The position numbers and the translations under genes were made by a program. This document shows positions 57,747 through 64,000 of a stretch of DNA of 64,000 nt, piece after piece (the stretch's first letter is position 1; the number at the start of each line of letters is the position of its first letter). The notes under the pieces were generated by a model that saw only the letters and a list, made by a program, of their open reading frames with translations, ran no database searches and was not told the DNA's origin. Origin of the DNA: Virgibacillus necropolis (GTDB taxonomy: Bacteria > Bacillota > Bacilli > Bacillales > Amphibacillaceae); contig NZ_CP022437.1 in NCBI RefSeq assembly GCF_002224365.1, positions 2,852,001 to 2,916,000 of the forward strand, given 5' to 3'.

Positions 57747-57842
57747 CGCTGAGCCTCCCTTCAAAATGAATATAGAGAGTATATTAAACCTAATAATTTG
57801 AAAAAACAAGGTATTTTTACAATAGATTTCAATATAATTATG

Positions 57843-57856
57843 ATAAAACGCTTACA
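57843..57856 (+). promoter_or_regulatory. Half-conserved cre-like site upstream of ilvE
   Basis: ATAAAACGCTTACA: the right half is as in cre, the left half has two mismatches. It ends 43 bp before the ilvE -35, the spacing seen at the other branched-chain promoters. Confidence 0.4.
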
Positions 57857-57899
57857 ATTTAATTTTTGATTAAATTCAATAATTTTATACAGTTAGGTC

Positions 57900-57928
57900 T
57901 TGCTTTAATATAGAATTTAACTTACTAT
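57900..57928 (+). promoter_or_regulatory. ilvE promoter
   Basis: TTGCTT, 17-bp spacer, TACTAT, 35 nt upstream of the ilvE start. No T-box fits in this short leader. Confidence 0.6.
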
Positions 57929-57963
57929 TGTTATTAAACTTTTACACCACGGGGGCTAGTATT

Positions 57964-59058
57964 ATGGGAAATAATTCTATTCAAGTCAATCTATGTTCAA
58001 CTGGAAAGGAAAAGCCCGAGTCAGATCAATTACAGTTTGGAAGAGTGTTTACCGACCACATGTTTATCATGGATTATTCACAGCCTGAAGGATGGCATGA
58101 TGCGCGCATTGTACCATATCAGCCACTCACTATAGATCCTTCCTCAATGGTATTTCATTATGGCCAAACTGTTTTCGAAGGATTGAAGGCATATCTTTCA
58201 CCAGAAGGAGACGCTCAGTTATTTCGACCAGAAAAAAACCTAGAGCGGTTAAATCGGTCGAATGATCGGCTTTGTATTCCGCCAATTGATGAAGATTTTG
58301 CACTAGAGGCAATCAAACGACTGGTTGCTTTGGAAAAAGAGTGGATTCCGGATTCTGAAGGAACTTCTCTGTATATACGTCCATTTATTATTTCCACTGA
58401 ACCATATCTAGGCGTTGCACCATCGCAACAATATAAATTCATTGTTATCTTATCGCCTGTTGGCGCGTATTACAAAGAGGGAATTAATCCTGTGAAAATT
58501 GCTGTAGAAAACAACTTTGTTCGTACAGTAACAGGAGGTACCGGGGAAGCGAAGACAGGCGGGAACTATGCCGCTAGTCTTAAAGCACAAGAGTTGGTTG
58601 CCAATAGTGGATATGCACAGGTATTGTGGCTAGATGGAATCGAAAGAAAGTACATTGAAGAAGTCGGCAGCATGAATGTATTTTTCAAAATCAATGGCGA
58701 AGTTGTTACACCTGCATTAAATGGAAGTATTCTAGAGGGTGTGACAAGGAATTCAGTAATCCAATTGCTAAAACATTGGAACATTCCGATTATTGAGCGG
58801 AAAGTTTCCATGGAAGAGGTCTATCAGGCATATAAAGATGGACTTTTGGAAGAAGCATTTGGCGCAGGAACAGCTGCAGTTATCTCACCGATTGGACAGC
58901 TAACCTGGAAGCTTGAACATCTATTTATTAATAATGGAAAAACAGGTGAAATTGCAAAAAAATTATATGATACATTGACGGAAATTCAATATGGGAAACA
59001 AGAGGATCCGTTTGGATGGATTGAGAAAGTAAAAGAAATAAGTAACTCAACTATATAA
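57964..59058 (+). CDS. ilvE: Branched-chain amino acid aminotransferase
   Basis: 364 aa from the ATG at 57964 behind CGGGGGCTAG. PLP fold-type IV: FGRVFTDHMFIMDY, VFHYGQTVFEGLKAY, the lysine in GGTGEAKTGGNYAASL, and EEVGSMNVFFKINGE with EAFGAGTAAVISPIG (PLP-phosphate contacts). Last step of leucine, isoleucine and valine synthesis. It matches the larger BCAT form of Bacillus (IlvK/YwaA type). It has its own promoter and terminator. Confidence 0.96.
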   Translation: MGNNSIQVNLCSTGKEKPESDQLQFGRVFTDHMFIMDYSQPEGWHDARIVPYQPLTIDPSSMVFHYGQTVFEGLKAYLSPEGDAQLFRPEKNLERLNRSNDRLCIPPIDEDFALEAIKRLVALEKEWIPDSEGTSLYIRPFIISTEPYLGVAPSQQYKFIVILSPVGAYYKEGINPVKIAVENNFVRTVTGGTGEAKTGGNYAASLKAQELVANSGYAQVLWLDGIERKYIEEVGSMNVFFKINGEVVTPALNGSILEGVTRNSVIQLLKHWNIPIIERKVSMEEVYQAYKDGLLEEAFGAGTAAVISPIGQLTWKLEHLFINNGKTGEIAKKLYDTLTEIQYGKQEDPFGWIEKVKEISNSTI

Positions 59059-59064
59059 TAGTGA

Positions 59065-59103
59065 ATTGCCCAGTATGATGGAATATCATACTGGGCAATT
59101 TTT
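59065..59103 (+). terminator. ilvE terminator
   Basis: ATTGCCCAGTATGAT (59065-59079) pairs perfectly with ATCATACTGGGCAAT (59085-59099), then TTTTT. Confidence 0.92.
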
Positions 59104-59233
59104 ACTTTTCATTAATTTACACTAAAAGCCACTACATTCGGGTCCACTCCTCTCTCCTACCTTTCATCTCATCTTTAGAAATGCTTTGAATAGTGTAAAG
59201 TTAATCTCTAATTGGAAAGATTTTTGATTTTTA

Positions 59234-59260
59234 TGAAACCTATCTTTAATTACATTCGTA
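59234..59260 (+). promoter_or_regulatory. Sigma-W-like promoter of the yuaF/floT pair
   Basis: TGAAAC (59234-59239), 17-bp spacer, CGTA (59257-59260), as in the ECF sigma-W consensus TGAAAC-N16/17-CGTA. B. subtilis yuaFGI is a known sigma-W operon. It lies 46 nt before the yuaF-like ATG. Confidence 0.75.
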
Positions 59261-59305
59261 TAATAAGTTGAAAGGAAAAAATTCATTTTATAAAGGACTG
59301 ATACT

Positions 59306-59851
59306 ATGACCCTTTTTGGTACACCGATTGAAACCATCTACATAATTTTACTTATTGTAGCTGGTAGCTTAACGATTCTTTACATATTCTTTGGTGACAT
59401 TTTAGAAGGGATTGGAGAATTCTCTAGTTTCCTTCACCCTGCACTTATTTTAGCATTTATTACGCTTTTCTCGGCTACAGGATATGTACTAGAGGTACTC
59501 ACATCATTATCTAGTCTATTAATCATTGTTATTTCAATTTTCACTGCATTCATACTGGATGCGCTCTTAAATTTGTTTGTTCTCATTCCAATGTCCTCAG
59601 CTGAAGAATCGCTGAGTTATACAGAAGAGTCTTTAAAAGGAAGGGTTGGCAAGATTATTATTTCCATTCCTGAAAATGGGTTTGGCGAAATAATCATACC
59701 TAGCAAAAGTGGAATGATTTCAAAGCCCTCTGCAAGCTATGAAAATCTTGCCATTGCAGAAGGAAAGCAAGTGTTAGTTCTTGATGTTGTTAAAGGTGTC
59801 TTATATGTCGTTCCTTACGACGATGATTTAGATACCGAGAACACTGATTAA
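59306..59851 (+). CDS. yuaF: NfeD-like membrane protein (YuaF-like)
   Basis: 181 aa. Three membrane helices (residues about 8-30, 43-65 and 66-92), then a small NfeD-type OB domain (SLKGRVGKIIISIPENGFGE, then GKQVLVLDVVKGVLYVVPYD). NfeD proteins partner flotillins in membrane microdomains. It precedes floT by 64 nt in one unit. Length resembles YuaF (about 174 aa). No protease domain is present, as in the short NfeD class. Confidence 0.85.
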   Translation: MTLFGTPIETIYIILLIVAGSLTILYIFFGDILEGIGEFSSFLHPALILAFITLFSATGYVLEVLTSLSSLLIIVISIFTAFILDALLNLFVLIPMSSAEESLSYTEESLKGRVGKIIISIPENGFGEIIIPSKSGMISKPSASYENLAIAEGKQVLVLDVVKGVLYVVPYDDDLDTENTD

Positions 59852-59915
59852 ATGTACTAATCCAATAGGATCTGTATTTTAATAGACTTTTTTTAAAAAA
59901 TAAGGGGGAAACAGA

Positions 59916-61466
59916 ATGGCAGAAATGTGGATTGTAGTTGCAATAGTCGGCGTTTTATTACTTGCACTTATTGGCGTATTTGTCACAAAGTACCGGACAG
60001 CGGGACCTGACGAAGCACTGATTGTAACCGGTAGTTATCTTGGAGGGAAAAATGTTCATGTAGATGAATCAGGGAATAAAATAAAAATCATTCGTGGTGG
60101 TGGTACATTTGTATTACCTGTTTTCCAACAAGCAGAACCATTAAGCTTGCTATCTAGTAAACTAGAAGTTACAACACCCGAGGTATACACGGAACAAGGT
60201 GTACCGGTAATGGCTGATGGAACTGCTATCATTAAAATTGGTGGATCCATTGGAGAAATCGCAACAGCTGCTGAACAGTTTTTAGGAAAAACAAAAGAAG
60301 ATCGCGAGAACGAGGCAAAAGAAGTCCTTGAAGGTCACCTTCGTTCTATTCTAGGTTCGATGACTGTAGAAGAAATTTATAAAAACAGGGATAAGTTTTC
60401 ACAGGAGGTTCAACGCGTTGCCTCTCAAGATTTAGCTAAAATGGGATTAATTATTGTATCCTTCACTATTAAAGATGTAAAAGATAAAAATGGTTATTTG
60501 GATTCATTAGGGAAACCACGGATTGCACAAGTAAAACGTGACGCGGATATTGCGACAGCAGAAGCCGATAAAGAAACACGTATTAAACGAGCTGAGGCAG
60601 CAAAGGATGCCAAAAGAGCGGAATTAGAGCGTGCAACGGAAATTGCTGAAGCGGAGAAGGTAAATCAATTAAAAACTGCAGAGTATCGCTATGAACAAGA
60701 TGCTGCAAAAGCTCGTGCAGACCAAGCCTATGATTTAGAAACAGCTCGTTCGAAACAAGAAGTAACCGAACAAGAAATGCAAATCAAAATTATTGAGCGT
60801 CAAAAGCAAATCGAATTGGAAGAAAAAGAAATTCTCCGTCGTGAGAAGCAATACGACTCCGAGGTGAAGAAGAAAGCGGATGCTGATCGTTACTCTGTTG
60901 AGCAAGCTGCGGTTGCAGATAAAGCAAAACAAATGGCAGAAGCGGATGCAAGCAAATACAGTACAGAAGCAATGGCCAAAGCAGAAGCGGAACGAGTTCG
61001 TGTCGATGGTCTTGCGAAAGCAGATTCACAACGGGCACAGGGTGAATCCGAAGCTGAAATTATTCGCCTGAAGGGTCTTGCAGAAGCAGAAGCGAAACGG
61101 GAAATTGCCGAAGCATTCGAGCAATTCGGTGAAGCGGCCATTCTCGATATGGTTATGAAGATGCTTCCTGAATATGCAAAACAAGTTGCAAGTCCACTCG
61201 CAAACATTGATAAAATTACGGTAGTTGACACTGGTAGCAGTGGTACGGAGGGTGGTGCCAATAAGGTAACAGGTTATGCAACAAATTTGATGTCTACCTT
61301 ACAAGAATCACTTAAGGCTTCTTCAGGTATTGATGTAAAGGATTTACTCGAAAACTTGTCAGGTAAAAAGAACATGCTTAATGATATTGATCTTGATCAT
61401 TTGAGGTATGAAACGAAAGAAAGTAAGAATAGAATGGCGGCTAGTGAAGAGGAAACTAGTAATTAA
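59916..61466 (+). CDS. floT: Flotillin
   Basis: 516 aa. An N-terminal membrane hairpin (residues 3-25, WIVVAIVGVLLLALIGVFVT), SPFH/PHB domain (about 25-210: RTAGPDEALIVTGSYLGGKN, DGTAIIKIGGSIGEIATAAE), a long Ala/Glu-rich coiled coil (about 210-395, EARAA-type repeats such as AEAEKVNQLKTAEYRYEQD) and an oligomerisation tail. YuaG/FloT-type scaffold of membrane microdomains, affecting fluidity, sporulation and kinase signalling in Bacillus. Second gene of the sigma-W operon. Confidence 0.95.
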   Translation: MAEMWIVVAIVGVLLLALIGVFVTKYRTAGPDEALIVTGSYLGGKNVHVDESGNKIKIIRGGGTFVLPVFQQAEPLSLLSSKLEVTTPEVYTEQGVPVMADGTAIIKIGGSIGEIATAAEQFLGKTKEDRENEAKEVLEGHLRSILGSMTVEEIYKNRDKFSQEVQRVASQDLAKMGLIIVSFTIKDVKDKNGYLDSLGKPRIAQVKRDADIATAEADKETRIKRAEAAKDAKRAELERATEIAEAEKVNQLKTAEYRYEQDAAKARADQAYDLETARSKQEVTEQEMQIKIIERQKQIELEEKEILRREKQYDSEVKKKADADRYSVEQAAVADKAKQMAEADASKYSTEAMAKAEAERVRVDGLAKADSQRAQGESEAEIIRLKGLAEAEAKREIAEAFEQFGEAAILDMVMKMLPEYAKQVASPLANIDKITVVDTGSSGTEGGANKVTGYATNLMSTLQESLKASSGIDVKDLLENLSGKKNMLNDIDLDHLRYETKESKNRMAASEEETSN

Positions 61467-61477
61467 TCTAGTAAAAG

Positions 61478-61512
61478 GAACAATCTCTAAATCTGGGATT
61501 GTTCCTCTTTTC
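61478..61512 (+). terminator. floT terminator
   Basis: GGAACAATCTC (61478-61488) pairs with GGGATTGTTCC (61496-61506), then TCTTTT. Confidence 0.82.
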
Positions 61513-61550
61513 ATCTACCTTACATGGAAGGGCTGTGTGAAAACGTGTCC

Positions 61551-62111
61551 TTATTCTTCTATCTTAAACCCCTCTACCCTGCTATCCCGATCCAGCCGTG
61601 CATATTCTGATTGGCCTAGATAAAGTGGAATTTCTAACTTCTCAAAATCTGGAAGTCCATTTTCCAAAAACGATTGCTCATCCCGATAGCACTGGGTTAT
61701 ATCTCCGACAAACCAATCATGATCACCGTAAGAATTAATATCGATTGTTTTACACTCATATGCAACATACGCATCTCGAAGAATTGGTGCTTCAATAGTA
61801 ATTACTTGATCGTACACCATTTTTCCATTTACAAATTTGTTTAAATTACCACCTGAATATACTCCGGCTTCTTGAATAAATGCAGCTTTCTCATATGGCA
61901 AAAAGTTAATTGCAAAACATCCAGCATTTTTAACTAGATCATATGTATAACGTTCTCTCCCAATCGCCACCCCATAAATCGGTGGATTATAGGAAATATA
62001 GGAATGCCATCCTGCTGACATAATATTCGTTTCATCCTTATAGGAAGCTGTCACTAGCGCAACCATGCCTGGATAGCTATGCATAACCGTTTTGGGTGTA
62101 GGCTTTCTCAT
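61551..62111 (-). CDS. Flavin reductase-like (flavoredoxin) protein
   Basis: 186 aa. Split-barrel FMN-binding fold of the flavin reductase family: PGMVALVTASYKDETNIMSA, SYNPPIYGVAIGRERYTYDL and NAGCFAINFLPYE, the order seen in flavoredoxin/DIM6-NTAB proteins. It transfers electrons through FMN; the partner is unknown. ATG at 62111 behind GGGGGGATAT. Monocistronic. The 232 nt between it and the next gene holds only AT-rich sequence with a doubtful small ORF. Confidence 0.85.
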   Translation of the reverse strand: MRKPTPKTVMHSYPGMVALVTASYKDETNIMSAGWHSYISYNPPIYGVAIGRERYTYDLVKNAGCFAINFLPYEKAAFIQEAGVYSGGNLNKFVNGKMVYDQVITIEAPILRDAYVAYECKTIDINSYGDHDWFVGDITQCYRDEQSFLENGLPDFEKLEIPLYLGQSEYARLDRDSRVEGFKIEE

Positions 62112-62343
62112 TATATCCCCCCTCGTTTGTTGTATTTCTATTAAAATTCAATGTAATTCGCATTATCTCATATGATTCTATTTTAAAATAGAATTTTGGT
62201 TATTTGTATAAATTGTAGCATCTACAAAAGAAGATGTAGATGCTACTTAAAATACAAGATTATTAGTAATAACCCAATGACCATATATGGGATATCCATT
62301 CCCATTTACCGGACTTCTTCTCTTTTTCCAATTTCCCACCTCA

Positions 62344-64000
62344 TTACTCCCACTTTTTAATTTTTTGTATAATCTTTTTGTTAAAAATCGAGAGGATTGT
62401 TTCCTTACCGTCTGCTGTTTTTTGTTTATGCCATTCATTGTAGCTCGCTACCCCAATCAATATAGAGCCTGTAATCAGGAGGTATCCCCACCATGGCATG
62501 TTTCCCCAGTATGGCTTAGTCTGAAGGAACACATTTAAAAGCAAGACACCCGCACCAACAAAGAAAAATGACTTCATTCGATAGAGCATTCCACCAAGCA
62601 TGGAAGCCAGTGACAATGTTCCAACTATCAGCGCGTCATAGATTGTATTACTAGCCATTCCATCCTGAATGAGGAGAAGTGAAATGATAATCAGAACAGA
62701 CCATTGTACGGCATATATGGTTGCTTTGTTTTTTTTATCTGTAATCTTTTTAAGATAAATAATCAGAACAATCCATGGTAGGACATACATCTCCCGTTCA
62801 ATTAAAGCTGGTACATCAGTATTCATCAACACCGTATAATAGGGTTGCAGTAAATAGATACATGCAGAAAAAACAAACCATTTTGGTGCCACAGAAGGAA
62901 TTCGCTTCCGTTGCAGAACTAGATTGGCTGCAATTAGAATACCAGGTAAAAGCTTTGTGCTCAACTCCTCTGTTGTCATTCCATACAAACTAAACAGCGC
63001 CATGAAACAGACAATAGTGTACCAATCAATTATAGGGAGCTTTTCTTTGCTTATTGAATTTTGATAAATAAATGGATAGCTCAGCATACCAACTACCGTG
63101 TAGATTACAGCAAAACCAGCAACAGCATACAACATGAAATACACAGATTCAACATTGTAATTACCGTATAAACCTAGTGCATAAAAGGCTATCAGCAGTG
63201 GGATAAGATTATAAACATCCCACCGCTCCTTATGCATAATAACTAATAAAAGAGCTATGTACAGCAATGTAACAAAAAACGTTAGCAAGCTGTATGGTGT
63301 TACTAAAGTGAATACTAGTATTCCAATGAACGAGAACGGCACCGTGTAGAAGGCAATTCTCCTGTTCCATAAACCCTTGCCTATATACCACGCAATTGCT
63401 AAGCCAATACTCGTAAGCAGAAAGGAATAGTGCTCATACGCTTGCAGCTCTAATAATCGCATTCCGAGATCAATGGCAATCCAGGCTGATGTGAAAAATG
63501 AATACAAAAACGGATTGATTAACCAGTCCTTTTCAGCTTTTCGCACACTTACTGCATAAATAACAATAGAAACCAGGAATGCCCAAACAGCTTTTTCACC
63601 GAATAAGAAAAAGGTAACGATTAAGGCTAACGGAAGGTAAATATGCCCTACCCAGAAATAGCTGTTCATAAGTATGCGGTCTTTCCTTTTAATCAGTAAT
63701 CCGATGCTTAAAAGTAGCAATGCCCCTGCAACAAACTGTAAAGAGTAATACAAATCTGCTTGAATTTTCATTTGTGTAAAGATGGCATATACCACTGTTA
63801 AATAAAACAACAAAGTTAATCCACTAACGATAAAAGATGCTGCGGAGTCCCCTGACTTTTTATAGAAAAGATAGGCCATCCCAATTCCACCAAGAACGAC
63901 TGCTGAGCGCAGGATGTCACTGAATGTGCTGGAAAAAGCCATCAGCATTCCGATCAAATAAAAACAATGAGAAACAAAAAATGCATGTGTTGAAAAAGCT
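62344..64000 (-). CDS. Large polytopic membrane protein, N-terminus cut by window edge
   Basis: The frame is open through base 64000, with in-frame coding-looking sequence (AFSTHAFFVSHCFY) before the first methionine, so the 5' end is outside the window. At least 552 codons are seen. About 18 helices with short loops; the only sizeable hydrophilic part is the basic C-terminus (NKKIIQKIKKWE). Resembles the large Bacillales membrane proteins with an SCO7613-type or DUF2157-like C-terminal region, a weak assignment. Function unknown. Confidence 0.75.
   Translation of the reverse strand, partial: AFSTHAFFVSHCFYLIGMLMAFSSTFSDILRSAVVLGGIGMAYLFYKKSGDSAASFIVSGLTLLFYLTVVYAIFTQMKIQADLYYSLQFVAGALLLLSIGLLIKRKDRILMNSYFWVGHIYLPLALIVTFFLFGEKAVWAFLVSIVIYAVSVRKAEKDWLINPFLYSFFTSAWIAIDLGMRLLELQAYEHYSFLLTSIGLAIAWYIGKGLWNRRIAFYTVPFSFIGILVFTLVTPYSLLTFFVTLLYIALLLVIMHKERWDVYNLIPLLIAFYALGLYGNYNVESVYFMLYAVAGFAVIYTVVGMLSYPFIYQNSISKEKLPIIDWYTIVCFMALFSLYGMTTEELSTKLLPGILIAANLVLQRKRIPSVAPKWFVFSACIYLLQPYYTVLMNTDVPALIEREMYVLPWIVLIIYLKKITDKKNKATIYAVQWSVLIIISLLLIQDGMASNTIYDALIVGTLSLASMLGGMLYRMKSFFFVGAGVLLLNVFLQTKPYWGNMPWWGYLLITGSILIGVASYNEWHKQKTADGKETILSIFNKKIIQKIKKWE

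Noticed and set aside
62247-62438. Small ORF overlapping the end of the last membrane protein, and a shorter hydrophobic peptide frame nearby
   Set aside because: Overlaps a real gene in another frame; ribosome sites are weak and the peptides show no recognised similarity.

Overview
The window is ordinary chromosome from a low-GC Gram-positive bacterium of the Bacillaceae. The order of the eps, ilv-leu and thr genes, T-box leaders, a PyrR-type attenuator, a SinR-like regulator, a yndGHJ-like set and a YjcZ-like mini-protein fit a moderately halophilic genus such as Virgibacillus, Oceanobacillus or Lentibacillus. That genus guess is inference from recalled protein similarity, not a search. There is no phage, transposase, CRISPR, rRNA or tRNA gene.

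Region by region. (1) 1-14.9 kb, minus strand: a biofilm exopolysaccharide operon read epsA, epsB, [EAR/epsC RNA], epsC, galU, epsD, epsF, GT2, epsG, galE, epsL, epsM, epsN, a sinR-like gene and two further glycosyltransferases, the last running off the window. Its promoter carries a palindromic SinR operator in the -35/-10 spacer, so the operon probably encodes its own repressor. (2) 15-35.5 kb: mixed housekeeping and accessory genes: a YfmL-like RNA helicase, a YjcZ mini-protein, a flavin amine oxidase, the uracil permease behind a PyrR attenuator, yndGHJ-like genes, pheA, a DUF2512 protein, a Tat-linked GMC dehydrogenase with tatA, a lipoprotein, a PBP4-type carboxypeptidase, and several small enzymes and unknowns. 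(3) 35.6-52.3 kb, minus strand: ilvB-ilvN-ilvC-leuA-leuB-leuC-leuD-ilvA behind an Ile T-box; aspartokinase-hom-thrC-thrB behind a second, near-duplicate Ile T-box; and ilvD on its own promoter. (4) 52.4-56.2 kb: a class V aminotransferase and serA behind a terminator-type attenuator, facing a YsaA-like phosphatase that may complete serine synthesis. (5) 56.2-64 kb: a CstA-family transporter, ilvE, a yuaF/floT pair behind a sigma-W-like promoter, a flavin reductase and a large membrane protein cut by the window end.

Regulation is the most interesting layer. Four branched-chain/threonine promoters (ilvB, thr, ilvD, ilvE) each have a cre-like CcpA site 43-45 bp upstream of the -35 box. The thr T-box leader has been invaded by a MITE-like 154-bp element. 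A modular intergenic repeat family occurs four times with different hairpin inserts. The serine operon leader carries a short ORF with a good ribosome binding site that runs through the terminator hairpin.
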